A model generated the notes under the pieces. It ran no database searches and was not told where the DNA came from. It was given only the letters and a program-made list of their open reading frames with translations. From the NCBI GenBank assembly GCA_947504025.1, contig CANNFX010000002.1, positions 496,001 to 560,000 of the forward strand: DNA of 64,000 bases, in the 5' to 3' direction. The translations under genes were made by a program, and so were the position numbers. The DNA is from an uncultured Sphingomonadaceae bacterium. Its GTDB lineage: Bacteria; Pseudomonadota; Alphaproteobacteria; Sphingomonadales; Sphingomonadaceae. Shown here in pieces: positions 42,455-52,953 of the stretch. Positions within the stretch are counted from its first letter, which is position 1. Every line of letters starts with the position of its first letter.

Positions 42455-44671
42455 TCAGGCGGCGCCAGAGACCTGTATTTGCATAAATGCTGGTTCGTTC
42501 TTTGGCCCGCTGTTCATTTGTTCATGCGGGAAGGCTTTCTCCTGCGTGAGTGACGCCAGCGGCATACCTGCAGCTGCTAGTGCATAGGGCGAGACTCGGT
42601 GCCTGGTGCACAGGCCGCCAGCGCCGTCGCTGACAAGTGCATTCTCAAATTCAATGCCGATGGCCTTCTCTGTGACACGAGAAACCGTGCCTACGGCAAG
42701 CTGCCCGCCACCCATATCAACCACTAGCTGTGTATCCTTGGGGACGCCTATTAGACCCTCGATCAGCGTGCCCGTTTTTGAAAGGTCACGCATGACGGCT
42801 TCATAGCGGTGATCATCGTGGATCACACCGACCCGGCGGAATACTGAACGACGTTCTGGACGGTGACGATCTGGACCTTCAGGTTCGATCTTGAATTCAC
42901 CTGAACCGATCCGCTCAAGGATATGCGATTGGGGTAGAGCTTTACTGTAGAGCCACCCTTGGATCAGAGTGCCGCCTTTGGATTTGACCACATCAAGTTG
43001 ATCGAATGCCTCAACCCCCTCAACCGTCGTTTCCATGCCGAGAGCATTGGATAGGCCGATGATCGCAGCAATGATCTTCGCGCTGTTTTCGTCTTTTTGC
43101 GTGCACGTTTCCACAAAGCTGCGGTCGACTTTGAGTTTGTCGAAGGGGGCATTCCGCAAATAGCTCAGCGAGGAATAACCTGTCCCAAAATCATCAAGCG
43201 CAAGGCGAACACCGAGTGCCTTCAACGATTTGAATATCGCAGCGGTGGTCTCGTTATCGCCAACGAAAATGCTTTCGGTTAGCTCCAGCTCAAGTCGGTC
43301 CGGATCTAAGCCGGTTTCTTCAAGCACCCGTTCGACCACAGGCGGGAACGCGGGGTTGGCAAACTGTACGGCCGAAACGTTCACGGCAACGCGTACGGTT
43401 TTGGGCCACTGCTGCGCATCAGTGCAGGATCTGTGCAGGGCCCATTCGCCGAGATCGTTTATTAGGTCCGAGTCCTCGGCCACCGGAATAAACAGGTTGG
43501 GGCTGACGATACCGCGCTCTGGATGAGTCCAACGCATTAGTGCCTCGATGCAGACCACCGTGTTGTCTGTAGCGCGTACAACAGGCTGGTAATGCAATTC
43601 TAGATCTTCGTTCTGCAAAGCGAGCCGCAGATCATCGATCAATATGTCCCGCTCTTCCTCTTCGTCCTTCAAGTCGGAGGAATAGAAGCGAAATTGTCCG
43701 CGGCCGCCATTTTTGGCTGCGTAAAGCGCAAGGTCCGATGCCCGTATCAGTTCTTCACGTTCGATGCCGTCATAGGGCATGATTGCGACGCCAACCGAGG
43801 TACCAATGATCGCGCGCTTTTCCTCAATCGGATAAGGTTGCGAGATAATCTGAATGATCTTGTCGGCAATTTCGCCCAACGTCCCTCGGTCGTCGATATC
43901 GGGAAGGATGATTTGGAATTCATCGCCGCCGAGCCTACCCACTTCGCCGCGATCACCGATGATGTTGCGCAGGCGCTCGGAAGCTTGAATGAGCAAGGAA
44001 TCACCGGCCTGATGACCCATTGTGTCATTGACACGCTTAAACTTGTCGAGATCGAGCATCATCAGCGCGCAGGCACGTTTGGATGTGCGGTAAGAAGCGA
44101 TCAGCCCGTCGAGCCTCTTGTTCATATAGTGGCGGTTGGCGAGACCGGTCAGCGAGTCATATTCGGCCAGTTTGGAATCAACCAGTTTCTGTTCGTATTC
44201 CACTGTGATGTCATAGGCGCTGCCACGGTAGCCCTTGAATTCGCCATTCGTATCGAAAGTTGCCGTGCCGCTGATTGACCACCAAGTCTGACGTACGTCA
44301 TGTTTTGATTTGTTGAGCGCAAAGCGGACTGTCAGGTCGCGGATTTTCTTGCGTGACTTGAGCTGGAAATTGAGCGGACGGTCCGATCTCTCGTCGGGGT
44401 TATCTGTGTCGGTCTCAAACAGCTTTATCAACGTTTCGCCAACCAGCTCGCTCATTGATCGGCCAAGCTTCTCCGCCGCATTGGGCGACACGTAGATCAA
44501 CCGGCCATCGGCATCCGTGGCCCAAATCCAGCCAATCGAGGCCTGCTCAAACTCATCGAGTATTTCATGACGCAGCCGGGAATCGATGACCACGTCCTGC
44601 ACGTCTGACGTCGGCTCAATCGAATTTGAGCGACGGTTTGTCAGTCCATGCATGAAACTTTTTACGGCCAT
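42455..44671 (-). CDS. PAS-GGDEF-EAL-PilZ cyclic di-GMP protein
   Basis: A 738-residue cytoplasmic signalling protein. A PAS domain (about residues 35-155) is followed by a GGDEF domain with intact RLGGDEF (G248-F252), an EAL domain with intact EAL (E376-L378, CIEALMRW) and DDFGTGYSS, and a C-terminal PilZ domain (about 600-690) with R608xxxR612 and D629xSxxG634. Synthesis, hydrolysis and binding of c-di-GMP are thus all encoded in one chain. No RxxD inhibitory site is seen five residues before GGDEF. It stands alone between a dead gene end and a dioxygenase gene. Confidence 0.93.
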   Translation of the reverse strand: MAVKSFMHGLTNRRSNSIEPTSDVQDVVIDSRLRHEILDEFEQASIGWIWATDADGRLIYVSPNAAEKLGRSMSELVGETLIKLFETDTDNPDERSDRPLNFQLKSRKKIRDLTVRFALNKSKHDVRQTWWSISGTATFDTNGEFKGYRGSAYDITVEYEQKLVDSKLAEYDSLTGLANRHYMNKRLDGLIASYRTSKRACALMMLDLDKFKRVNDTMGHQAGDSLLIQASERLRNIIGDRGEVGRLGGDEFQIILPDIDDRGTLGEIADKIIQIISQPYPIEEKRAIIGTSVGVAIMPYDGIEREELIRASDLALYAAKNGGRGQFRFYSSDLKDEEEERDILIDDLRLALQNEDLELHYQPVVRATDNTVVCIEALMRWTHPERGIVSPNLFIPVAEDSDLINDLGEWALHRSCTDAQQWPKTVRVAVNVSAVQFANPAFPPVVERVLEETGLDPDRLELELTESIFVGDNETTAAIFKSLKALGVRLALDDFGTGYSSLSYLRNAPFDKLKVDRSFVETCTQKDENSAKIIAAIIGLSNALGMETTVEGVEAFDQLDVVKSKGGTLIQGWLYSKALPQSHILERIGSGEFKIEPEGPDRHRPERRSVFRRVGVIHDDHRYEAVMRDLSKTGTLIEGLIGVPKDTQLVVDMGGGQLAVGTVSRVTEKAIGIEFENALVSDGAGGLCTRHRVSPYALAAAGMPLASLTQEKAFPHEQMNSGPKNEPAFMQIQVSGAA

Positions 44672-44745
44672 GCCACGCTATCGCACCGTATGGTTAACAG
44701 CTAGCTAAGGGGCACCCGTAAATCGCCGCGGCGGTGTGCGGAGAG

Positions 44746-45615
44746 TTATGCCCCTTTATAAAACGGCTTGTCGCCGGCAATCGTAACGCGTTCCATTTTC
44801 CGGACAGCGGGGAAGTAATCGCTGGCAGCAAAGTGTTGGCAGATCCGGTTGTCCCAGAATGCCATGGAACCTCCTTCCCAGCGGAAACGGCACTGGATTT
44901 CGGGATTGCTTGCAGTGGCGCAGAGATGTTCGATCAGCGCGGCGCTTTCGGTCTTTGAAAGGCCTTCGATATGGCTGGTGAAGGCGCGGTTGACGTAAAT
45001 CACTTGCTTGCCCGTTTCAGGGTGCGTGCGGATCACCGGATGTGACTGCAGCGGGTATTTTTCGTGCAGCTGCTCGGGCGTCATGTTGAGCCGCTTACCG
45101 AACACGCGGGCGATGTCGTGAACCGCCGTCAGGCCGGAGCAGAATTTCTGCATTTCAGGACTGAGCATTTCATAGGCGCGGTTCATATCTACAAACAGCG
45201 TGTCGCCGCCGACCTCGGGCACTTCTACCGCGCGCAGAATGGAACCGAGCGAGGGTTCAGGGCGCCAGGTCACGTCCGAATGCCACATATTCTCGCGGCC
45301 ACGGCTTTCCGGGCCGTGGGCGATATGCAAAATCTCGCGGTCAGCCTGCTTTTTCGGTGTTGCAGGATGTATTTCCAACTCACCAAAGTGACGCCCGAAA
45401 GCGATATGTTGATGCGCGGTCAGTTTTTGATCACGGAAGAAAATGACGCCGTGCTTGAGCAAGGCGGCGCGAATTTCCGGAATGCGCTGTCCAATATCAG
45501 GATCAGCCAAATCAATGTCGAGGATTTCAGCGCCGATGGTCGGCGTCATCGGGCGCAGGTTCAAATCGCCCGTATCGAGAGCAGTCTCCGGTTCTAACTT
45601 TGCCATAGTGGCCAC
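44746..45615 (-). CDS. TauD/TfdA-family 2-oxoglutarate-dependent dioxygenase
   Basis: A 289-residue non-haem Fe(II) enzyme. The metal triad is H112-x-D114 in WHSDVTW with the distal His in CQHFAASDY; the late Arg for 2-oxoglutarate is in the final KMERVT region. The GTG at 45615 has GAGAGGA 7 bases upstream and is preferred to the ATG three codons later. Family members hydroxylate taurine, sulfonates, or aryloxy- and alkyl-acids; the substrate here is not apparent. There is no linked transporter or sulfur gene. Confidence 0.88.
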   Translation of the reverse strand: MATMAKLEPETALDTGDLNLRPMTPTIGAEILDIDLADPDIGQRIPEIRAALLKHGVIFFRDQKLTAHQHIAFGRHFGELEIHPATPKKQADREILHIAHGPESRGRENMWHSDVTWRPEPSLGSILRAVEVPEVGGDTLFVDMNRAYEMLSPEMQKFCSGLTAVHDIARVFGKRLNMTPEQLHEKYPLQSHPVIRTHPETGKQVIYVNRAFTSHIEGLSKTESAALIEHLCATASNPEIQCRFRWEGGSMAFWDNRICQHFAASDYFPAVRKMERVTIAGDKPFYKGA

Positions 45616-45657
45616 GCTGCATTCCTCTCACAGTGCGGCCCGATTTAACGAACCGTG

Positions 45658-46878
45658 TCAGGCTGCTTTGCGCAGCTCCAAATCCATCCGGTCCCAAATC
45701 TCGACCAATGCTTCCGCCAGTTCGTGCATCATAGCTTCTGTATGGGCCGGGCCTGGGGTGAAGCGAAGGCGCTCCGTTCCGCGCGGCACAGTCGGGAAGT
45801 TGATAGGCTGCACATAGACACCGTATTCGGCCAGCAGAATGTCGCTGATCTTCTTGGCGCGTACTGGGTCACCAACCATCAGCGGCACAATATGCGTGGT
45901 GCTATCCATCACTGGCAGGCCAGCATCGCGGAAGATTTGTTTGAGCAGCGTAGCATTGGTTTGCTGTGCGTCGCGCTCAACACTGGAATTTTTCAGATGG
46001 CGAACCGATGCGAGCACGCCAGCAACCAGCACAGGGCTAAGCGAAGTCGTGAAGATGAAGCCCGGTGCGTAGGAGCGGATCACGTCGATAATCTTATTAT
46101 CGGTCGCGATGTAGCCGCCCATCACGCCGAACGCCTTGCCCAGTGTGCCTTCGATAATGTTGATCCGGCTTGCCGCATCGTCGCGTTCGGAAATACCGCC
46201 GCCATGCTTGCCGTACATGCCGACCGCGTGGACTTCGTCGATATATGTCAGCGCATTATACTTTTCCGCGAGGTCACAAATTCCGTGAATCGGGGCGACA
46301 TCACCATCCATGGAATAGACGCTTTCGAAGGCGATCAGCTTGGGCGTTTCAGGATCTTCAGCAGCCAGCAACTCTTCGAGATGTTCGAGATCATTATGAC
46401 GCCAAACTTGCTTCTCGCAGCCGGAATTGCGGATACCGGCAATCATACTGGCATGATTGAGTTCGTCAGAGAAAATGACGCAGCCGGGAAGCAGTTTGGC
46501 AAGTGTTGAAAGCGTCGCGTCGTTGGAGACATAGCCGCTGGTGAACAGTAGCGCGCCTTCTTTGCCGTGCAGGTCCGCCAGCTCTTCTTCGAGCTGGACA
46601 TGGAAATGGGTGTTTCCACCGATGTTGCGTGTGCCGCCCGAACCAGCGCCTACATCGTGCAGCGCGTCTTCCATCGCTTTAATCACATCGGGATGTTGGC
46701 CCATTGCCAGATAATCGTTTGAGCACCAGACGGTGATCGGCTTTGGGCCGTTATGCCCATGGAAACAGCGCGCGTTAGGATACGCACCCTTATTGCGCAT
46801 GATGTCGATGAAGACACGGTAGCGGCCTTCGGCATGAAGCCGGTCAATCGCCTGGTCGAATATCTGGTCGTAGTTCAA
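45658..46878 (-). CDS. hemA: 5-Aminolevulinate synthase
   Basis: A 406-residue PLP enzyme that condenses glycine and succinyl-CoA, the alphaproteobacterial entry to haem synthesis. It starts with [20 protein letters not shown], the conserved N-terminus, so the TTG at 46878 is chosen; the frame continues 45 residues upstream without homology-like sequence. The PLP lysine is in [12 protein letters not shown], and the glycine-binding and CoA regions ([25 protein letters not shown]) are present. A murI gene follows upstream on the same strand. This gene is a strong marker of an alphaproteobacterium. Confidence 0.97.
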   Translation of the reverse strand: MNYDQIFDQAIDRLHAEGRYRVFIDIMRNKGAYPNARCFHGHNGPKPITVWCSNDYLAMGQHPDVIKAMEDALHDVGAGSGGTRNIGGNTHFHVQLEEELADLHGKEGALLFTSGYVSNDATLSTLAKLLPGCVIFSDELNHASMIAGIRNSGCEKQVWRHNDLEHLEELLAAEDPETPKLIAFESVYSMDGDVAPIHGICDLAEKYNALTYIDEVHAVGMYGKHGGGISERDDAASRINIIEGTLGKAFGVMGGYIATDNKIIDVIRSYAPGFIFTTSLSPVLVAGVLASVRHLKNSSVERDAQQTNATLLKQIFRDAGLPVMDSTTHIVPLMVGDPVRAKKISDILLAEYGVYVQPINFPTVPRGTERLRFTPGPAHTEAMMHELAEALVEIWDRMDLELRKAA

Positions 46879-46984
46879 CGGAAGTTGCCGCCCATACTGC
46901 CTCGCCGTCAGCGTGACGACATTTCCAGTGGCCTTAAACAACCCAATATGTCTTTGAAAGGTTAGTCTTTGCGAACGATTCGCA

Positions 46985-47779
46985 TCAAAAGGCGCGGATT
47001 TCTGCCAGCCCATATGTTTCCAGAGCAGGCATTAGGGTCTGCAGTCTATCCGGATCACCCGTAGCAACCATGAAATCTGACGTTTCACGAGTGAATCCAT
47101 GGCCTTGTGTGAGATAGGCGATCCGCCTTGCGATCCCTTTTGCACCATCAACGAAACTCACGTCTCCGCCGAACTGATCGGCTAACTCGGTCGCTACGAG
47201 CGGAAAATGTGTGCAAGCCAGCACTACAGTATCGATGTTTTCGCCGCCGGCCTGGCTGCGCAAGCCCGCCACAGCCGACTCGATTGCACCAACGGGCACA
47301 GGTTCACCGCGCAGCTTCGCTTCAGCTGCAGCGACCAGTTCCGGCGTTGCATGGCGTAGTAGTTTCTTGCCGTTTGCAAACTCGCTTTCGAGATTGTCGA
47401 CATAAGCCTGTCGGATGGTGGCCGCGGTGCCTAGCAGGCCGATGGTTCCGGTCTTTGTAAGCGCCGCAGCGGGTTTGATTGCAGGAACGGTGCCCACCAC
47501 CGGCACGTCCAAAGCGCCGCGTACGGAGGCCAGCGCAATGGTAGATGCGGTGTTGCAAGCGATGGTAACCAAACGCGGACTGAACCGCTCAACCATGCGG
47601 CCGAGCAATGCTGGAACGCGCGCAGCGATTTCGGCTTCGGATTTCTCGCCATAGGGCAAGGCAGCTAGGTCGGCAGCGTAGATCACCGGAGCATCGGGCA
47701 AGGTTTTGCGTAGCTCTGCAAGTACGCTCAGCCCGCCAACGCCGGAATCGAACAGAAGTATCGGGTCACTCGGTTTCAT
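46985..47779 (-). CDS. murI: Glutamate racemase
   Basis: A 264-residue cofactor-independent racemase that provides D-glutamate for peptidoglycan. The substrate Asp/Ser motif is [10 protein letters not shown] and the two catalytic cysteines are in ACNTAS and ACTHFP. Length and motif spacing are normal. It is transcribed towards hemA with a gap of about 105 bases and is divergent from plsY. Confidence 0.96.
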   Translation of the reverse strand: MKPSDPILLFDSGVGGLSVLAELRKTLPDAPVIYAADLAALPYGEKSEAEIAARVPALLGRMVERFSPRLVTIACNTASTIALASVRGALDVPVVGTVPAIKPAAALTKTGTIGLLGTAATIRQAYVDNLESEFANGKKLLRHATPELVAAAEAKLRGEPVPVGAIESAVAGLRSQAGGENIDTVVLACTHFPLVATELADQFGGDVSFVDGAKGIARRIAYLTQGHGFTRETSDFMVATGDPDRLQTLMPALETYGLAEIRAF

Positions 47780-47872
47780 TGCGCGCTGCTATGCCACCAT
47801 TGTGGAGTAAAAAGGAAGTCGAAGTCGCAGGCACCCTTCGACAAGGGTGCGCAGAGCAGATAAGAGCCGGAA

Positions 47873-48454
47873 ATGGATTGGATTTACGCAAGCTTTCTTG
47901 GCTACGCCCTGGGCTCGATTCCCTTCGGGCTGCTGCTAACGCGAATGGCCGGAATGGGCGATGTCCGCAATATCGGCTCAGGCAATATTGGCGCGACCAA
48001 CGTGCTGCGTACCGGAAACAAAGGGCTGGCAGCGGCGACGTTGTTGCTCGACCTTGCGAAAGGTTTTGCGGCTGTTGCACTGGCTTGGATATGGTTCCCG
48101 GAAGTGGTCGGCTTTGCCGCGCTTGGCGCAATCATCGGGCACTGCTTTCCCGTCTGGCTTCGTTTCAAAGGCGGCAAAGGTGTGGCGACGCTGGCGGGTG
48201 TTTGCTTTGGCTTAGCATGGCAGATTGGCGCGATTTACGCGGTGGTCTGGATCGGGATGCTGGCGGTTATGCGTTTCTCATCACTTGCCGGAATGACCGC
48301 TGCTGTTGCCGCGCCTTTGGCCGCTTGGGCGTTTGGCTATCCTGAGCTGGTGCCCGTTCTGGCTGTGATTGCCGTTCTTATTGCTTGGCTCCACCGAGAG
48401 AATATCGGGCGTTTGCGTTCGGGAACTGAGCCGAAAGTCGGCAGCAAGAAGTGA
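47873..48454 (+). CDS. plsY: Acyl-phosphate:glycerol-3-phosphate acyltransferase
   Basis: A 193-residue inner-membrane enzyme that starts phospholipid synthesis from acyl-phosphate. The three PlsY motifs are visible: GSIPFG near the N-terminus, RNIGSGNIGATNVLR, and GHCFPVWLRFKGGKGVAT. There are about five membrane helices. It overlaps the GTG start of dprA by 4 bases (GTGA). Confidence 0.96.
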   Translation: MDWIYASFLGYALGSIPFGLLLTRMAGMGDVRNIGSGNIGATNVLRTGNKGLAAATLLLDLAKGFAAVALAWIWFPEVVGFAALGAIIGHCFPVWLRFKGGKGVATLAGVCFGLAWQIGAIYAVVWIGMLAVMRFSSLAGMTAAVAAPLAAWAFGYPELVPVLAVIAVLIAWLHRENIGRLRSGTEPKVGSKK

Positions 48455-49554
48455 GCCTCTCGCAAGACGAAGCCTTCGCCCGCATCAGGTTGTTGCGATC
48501 ACCCAATATAGGGCCGGTTAGCTATGCCCAATTACTTCGCCGCTTTGGTGGTGCGGAACAGGCAATTGATGCGCTTCCCGATCTCGCCAGCAAGGGAAAG
48601 CGCCAATATCGGGCCGCGCCCAAGGATGGGATCGAGCGTGAGATTGCCGAGGTCCGCAAGGCTGGTGCGCGGTATTTGTTTCATGACATGGCAGAATATC
48701 CTGAATTGCTCGGGCAAATTGAAAGCGCACCGCCGATTGTAACAATTCGCGGTGATGCAACGCTGGCCGCCAAGCCCTGTGTGGCGATGGTCGGCGCGCG
48801 CAATGCCTCGGCCGCTGCGGTGAAGCTGGCGCGGGAGTTTGCTCATGCGTTGGCGGATGAGGGAGTGGTGGTTGTATCCGGCCTAGCGCGCGGCATTGAT
48901 GGTTCTGCGCATTTAGGCGCCTTAAGCGTTTCTAAGCCTGCGACCATCGGCGTAATCGCCAGCGGTATCGACATCGCCTATCCGCCGCAGCATTCCGACT
49001 TGCAGGAACAGATCGCCGATGAAGGGCTGTTGATTGCTGAACAGCCGCCTGGAACCGAACCACGTGGTAGCCACTTCCCCAGTCGCAACCGCATCATCGC
49101 GGGCCTAGCTGCAGGAACACTCGTGGTGGAGGCTGCGCCGAAGTCGGGTTCCTTAATCACGGCGCGTCTGGCAGGTGAAAGTGGACGCGAGGTCATGGCA
49201 ATCCCGGGTAGCCCACTTGATGCACGCAGTCAGGGTTGCAACCAGCTGATCCGTGATGGGGCAGTGTTGGTGCAATCCCCTGAGGACGTCATCGAACTCA
49301 TGTCAGGTTTTGAGGGGCAGCCACGAAGCACTTTTCGCGAGGCTGAGAGCTTTGATTATGATCCCGGCGAAGACTTCAGCGATGCTGAGCCTGCCGACCT
49401 TGCCAGCTTGCTAACCACTGCGCCAGTCGGAGTGGATGAACTGATCCGCCAATCCGATGCGGGCGCAGCATCTGTGCAGATGGCGTTGCTGGAACTTGAA
49501 ATTTCTGGCGAATTGGTCAGACATGCGGCCGGCCGGGTCAGTCTTTCAGGCTAG
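48451..49554 (+). CDS. dprA: DNA processing protein DprA
   Basis: A 367-residue protein that binds single-stranded DNA during natural transformation and loads RecA. It begins with the SAM-like helical domain (RLLRSPNIGPVSYAQLLRRFGG), followed by the Rossmann-like core with MVGARNAS, SGLARGIDGSAH and SRNRIIAGLA, and a C-terminal winged helix (VGVDELIRQSDAG). The GTG start overlaps the plsY stop, an operon common in alphaproteobacteria. Confidence 0.96.
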   Translation: MSLSQDEAFARIRLLRSPNIGPVSYAQLLRRFGGAEQAIDALPDLASKGKRQYRAAPKDGIEREIAEVRKAGARYLFHDMAEYPELLGQIESAPPIVTIRGDATLAAKPCVAMVGARNASAAAVKLAREFAHALADEGVVVVSGLARGIDGSAHLGALSVSKPATIGVIASGIDIAYPPQHSDLQEQIADEGLLIAEQPPGTEPRGSHFPSRNRIIAGLAAGTLVVEAAPKSGSLITARLAGESGREVMAIPGSPLDARSQGCNQLIRDGAVLVQSPEDVIELMSGFEGQPRSTFREAESFDYDPGEDFSDAEPADLASLLTTAPVGVDELIRQSDAGAASVQMALLELEISGELVRHAAGRVSLSG

Positions 49555-49582
49555 GCCGCGCAAAAGGGCAATGGTGACTTAA

Positions 49583-50296
49583 ATGAATCGCGAAGCAGAT
49601 TTCGGTGGAATCCTGGGTGAGACGTTCGCGCTAGCCGGCGACGCCGCACGATTTATCGGAATTTATGTGCTGATCATTGGCGGTTTGGGGAGCCTCGGCG
49701 TCTCATTGGGTTTCATAGAATCTACCAATCAAATTGCCGGCTTTAGTGGCGGTGTAATTGTTGGTCGTGACACGTCTCTCATTTCCGCACTTTATCAATT
49801 TGGCTTCACAGTACTGTCGATCATAGCGGCATACTTTTTGTTGGCGAAATTGCTCGAGACGCGAGGTCGTTTGGGAGAGGGCGGAACAAGAGTTTGGGCC
49901 TATGTCGGGTTAACCCTTCTAAGCGCAATCGGGATTATCATCGGCTTCGTGTTAGTCATAATCCCTGGAATTATTCTGCTCGTTCGTTGGTCGGCCTCGT
50001 CTGGTTATTTGATCGGAGGCAAGAAGGGCATTGTGGAATCATTGTCGGCTAGCTGGGATGCGACATCTGGTCATAGTTGGGCGATATTCTTTGCGGGATT
50101 GGTTCTGATAATACTGTTGGTTTTGTTCGGCGGCGTCATCGGCGGTGTAGCCGGGGTCGCAGGTGGAATGCAGACAGTTGGTGTCGTCAGCAGCATTGCC
50201 GAAGCAGTAGGAAATGCGATGTCGCTCTGTTTCGGAATTGCGGTTTATACCCTAGTTCAAACAGATGATCAGGACATTGGTCAAATTTTCGAGTAA
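49583..50296 (+). CDS. Multi-pass membrane protein of unknown function
   Basis: A 237-residue membrane protein with five to six hydrophobic segments. The layout (NREADFGGILGETFALAG... LLETRGRLGEGGTRVW ... VLVIIPGIILLVRWSASSG) resembles the YciC/glycerophosphodiester-phosphodiesterase membrane-domain family, where a central IPGIIxxxRW motif recurs. No catalytic domain is present. It lies between dprA and topA on the same strand, 28 bases after dprA. Role unknown. Confidence 0.7.
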   Translation: MNREADFGGILGETFALAGDAARFIGIYVLIIGGLGSLGVSLGFIESTNQIAGFSGGVIVGRDTSLISALYQFGFTVLSIIAAYFLLAKLLETRGRLGEGGTRVWAYVGLTLLSAIGIIIGFVLVIIPGIILLVRWSASSGYLIGGKKGIVESLSASWDATSGHSWAIFFAGLVLIILLVLFGGVIGGVAGVAGGMQTVGVVSSIAEAVGNAMSLCFGIAVYTLVQTDDQDIGQIFE

Positions 50297-50385
50297 GGGC
50301 TGCCGAAATTGACCGCTTGACGCCGCCCGAACCACGGCCCCACTCTCGCGTGCACGTGTACACGTAAGGAAATTCCGAAACTAAC

Positions 50386-52953
50386 ATGCAGCTTGTAATC
50401 GTCGAATCGCCCGCCAAGGCGAAGACCATCGAGAATTATTTGGGCAAGGGCTTCAAGGTCCTCGCATCCTACGGCCACGTCCGCGACTTGCCGCCGAAAG
50501 ACGGCAGTGTCCGTCCGGACGAAGATTTCGCGATGGATTGGGAAATGTACCGCGATAAGCAAAAGCAGGTGAAGGCAATCACGGATGCGGCAAAGACCGC
50601 TGACCGCTTGATCCTCGCGACTGACCCTGACCGCGAAGGTGAGGCGATCAGTTGGCATGTTCAGGAACTACTGCGCAAGCGCAAGGCGCTGCCCAAGGAA
50701 GTAGACCGCGTCACGTTCAACGCAATTACCAAGAAGGCGGTTACCGATGCGATGAAGGCCCCGCGCGGGCTCGATACTGACCTGATCGACGCATATCTGG
50801 CGCGCCGCGCGCTGGATTACCTGTTCGGATTTACGCTCAGCCCAGTGCTGTGGCGCAAGCTGCCCGGTGCTAAGTCGGCTGGCCGCGTGCAATCGGTTGC
50901 ACTGCGTATTGTTGTCGATCGCGAAAAAGAAATCGAAGCTTTCAAGCCGGAAGAATATTGGTCGATCATAGCCAAATATGAACAAGACGGCACGCAGTTC
51001 GATGCACGCATGGTCAAGTTCGACGGTGACAAAATCGAGAAGATGACGCTGGGCGAAGAGGGCTCCGCGATGAAGGCGAAGGCCGCGGTCGAGGGTTCGC
51101 GCTTTACGGTTGAAGAAGTCGAGACCAAGCCGCTCACGCGCAATCCTTCGCCACCTTTCACCACTTCGACGTTGCAGCAGGAGGCTTCGCGCAAGCTAGG
51201 CTTCTCCGCCAGTCACACGATGCGTCTGGCGCAGAATCTGTATGAAGCGGGCGCGATCACTTACATGCGTACTGACGGTGTACAGATGGACGGTAGCGCG
51301 ATCAGCGCCGCTCGCAAGGCCATCGCCGACCGTTACGACGGGCATTACATTCCCGACAAGCCGCGCCACTATTCCACCAAAGCTAAGAATGCGCAGGAGG
51401 CTCACGAGGCCATCCGCCCAACCAGCTTTACCCAGGACAAGGCCGGAAATGGCGATGAGGCTAAGCTTTACTCGCTAATCTTCAAACGGGCGATGGCGAG
51501 CCAGATGTCCGGCGCGCGTCTTGAACGCACCGCAGTGACGCTCCGCGATCCAACGGGGCGGCACGAATTGCGTGCCACAGGACAGGTCGTGAAATTTCCG
51601 GGCTTTATGGCTGTGTATGAGGAAGGCCGTGACAATCGCGGTGATGAAGATGACGCGAACCTGCTGCCACATATGGCTAAGGGTGATGCGCCGCACCGTA
51701 AGGGTGTGGAAGCGAACCAGCACTTCACCCAGCCGCCTGCGCGTTTCTCCGAAGCTAGCCTAGTCAAACGGCTAGAAGAGCTCGGTATCGGGCGTCCGTC
51801 CACTTACGCCAGCACGATCCAAACGATCCGCGACCGTGATTACGTGCGGATGGAGAAAAACCGCTTCTTCGCAGAGGAAAGCGGGCGCCTGCTGACCAGC
51901 TTCCTCGAACGTTTCTTCCCTCGCTACGTCGCCTATGATTTCACGGCGGGTATGGAAGACCAACTCGACGTGGTTTCGGACGGTAAGGCCGAATATAAGC
52001 AGTTGCTCGCTGACTTCTGGAAGGACTTCAAACCCAAGTCCGACGAGGTGATGGAATTCAAGCCATCCGAAGTTTCCGAGATTCTCGACGAGTTTCTGTC
52101 CGACTATCTCTTCCCGCCGAAGGAAGATGGTACCGATCCGCGTATGTGCCCTAAATGCGAAGCTGGCCGGTTGGCGCTTCGCGGCGGTAAATATGGCGCG
52201 TTTGTCGCATGCTCCAACTATCCCGAGTGCAAGTTTACCCGGCGCTTCGCTCAGCCGGGCGGCACTGGCGATGATGGCGGCGATGATCAAACGATGGGCA
52301 AAGACCCTGTCAGTGGCCTCGACGTTGAACGCAAAACGGGCCGCTTTGGTCCCTACATCCAATTGGGCGAAGGCAAAGAAGCCAAGCGCGCAAGTATTCC
52401 CAAGGACCTCGATGACTTCGATCTCGATTGGGCGTTGAAGCTGCTCGATCTACCGCGCATCGTGGGTGAGCACCCTGAAACTGGCAAGGAAATCGAGGCG
52501 GCCATCGGACGCTACGGACCTTATCTGCGGCACGACGGCAAGTACGCCAAGTTAACCAGTACGCGTGACGTGTTCGACACGGGCATGAATGCGGCGGTGA
52601 CGCTGCTAGCAGAAGCGGCCAATCGCAAGGGCGGCACCCGCGCCAAGGCCGAACCGATCAAGACATTCGGCAAGCACCCCGTCAGCGAAGCCGAAATGAA
52701 GGTACTGCCGGGCCGTTATGGTCCCTATGTCACCGATGGCACCACCAATGCCACGATCCCGCGCGACATGAAGCCCGAGGACGTGACCGAGGAACAGGCC
52801 ATCGCCCTGATCGACGCCCGCGTCGCCAAAGGCCCTGTGAAGAAAAAGCGCAAAGCGCCGGCAAAGAAGAAGGCTCCTGCCAAAAAGAAGGCCGCAGCCA
52901 AGAAGAAGCCAGCCGCTAAGAAAAAGGCGCCAGCGAAGAAGAAAGCTGACTGA
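50386..52953 (+). CDS. topA: DNA topoisomerase I
   Basis: An 855-residue type IA topoisomerase that relaxes negative supercoils. TOPRIM motifs are VIVESPAKAKTI at the start and ATDPDREGEAI, and the active-site tyrosine is Y293 in ITYMRTDG. One zinc-ribbon (MCPKCEAG ... CSNYPECKF) is followed by TopA C-terminal repeats (FGPYIQLG, YGPYLRHDGKYA, YGPYVTDG). The last 40 residues are a Lys/Ala-rich tail (KKKAPAKKKAAAKKKP), which probably binds DNA or nucleoid. AAGGA precedes the ATG, and two short palindromes (50349-50356 and 50355-50364) lie in the promoter region. Its stop overlaps the next start. Confidence 0.97.
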   Translation: MQLVIVESPAKAKTIENYLGKGFKVLASYGHVRDLPPKDGSVRPDEDFAMDWEMYRDKQKQVKAITDAAKTADRLILATDPDREGEAISWHVQELLRKRKALPKEVDRVTFNAITKKAVTDAMKAPRGLDTDLIDAYLARRALDYLFGFTLSPVLWRKLPGAKSAGRVQSVALRIVVDREKEIEAFKPEEYWSIIAKYEQDGTQFDARMVKFDGDKIEKMTLGEEGSAMKAKAAVEGSRFTVEEVETKPLTRNPSPPFTTSTLQQEASRKLGFSASHTMRLAQNLYEAGAITYMRTDGVQMDGSAISAARKAIADRYDGHYIPDKPRHYSTKAKNAQEAHEAIRPTSFTQDKAGNGDEAKLYSLIFKRAMASQMSGARLERTAVTLRDPTGRHELRATGQVVKFPGFMAVYEEGRDNRGDEDDANLLPHMAKGDAPHRKGVEANQHFTQPPARFSEASLVKRLEELGIGRPSTYASTIQTIRDRDYVRMEKNRFFAEESGRLLTSFLERFFPRYVAYDFTAGMEDQLDVVSDGKAEYKQLLADFWKDFKPKSDEVMEFKPSEVSEILDEFLSDYLFPPKEDGTDPRMCPKCEAGRLALRGGKYGAFVACSNYPECKFTRRFAQPGGTGDDGGDDQTMGKDPVSGLDVERKTGRFGPYIQLGEGKEAKRASIPKDLDDFDLDWALKLLDLPRIVGEHPETGKEIEAAIGRYGPYLRHDGKYAKLTSTRDVFDTGMNAAVTLLAEAANRKGGTRAKAEPIKTFGKHPVSEAEMKVLPGRYGPYVTDGTTNATIPRDMKPEDVTEEQAIALIDARVAKGPVKKKRKAPAKKKAPAKKKAAAKKKPAAKKKAPAKKKAD

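Noticed and set aside
45655..46509. 284-residue plus-strand frame opposite hemA
   Set aside because: It is antisense to 5-aminolevulinate synthase and has no independent motif.
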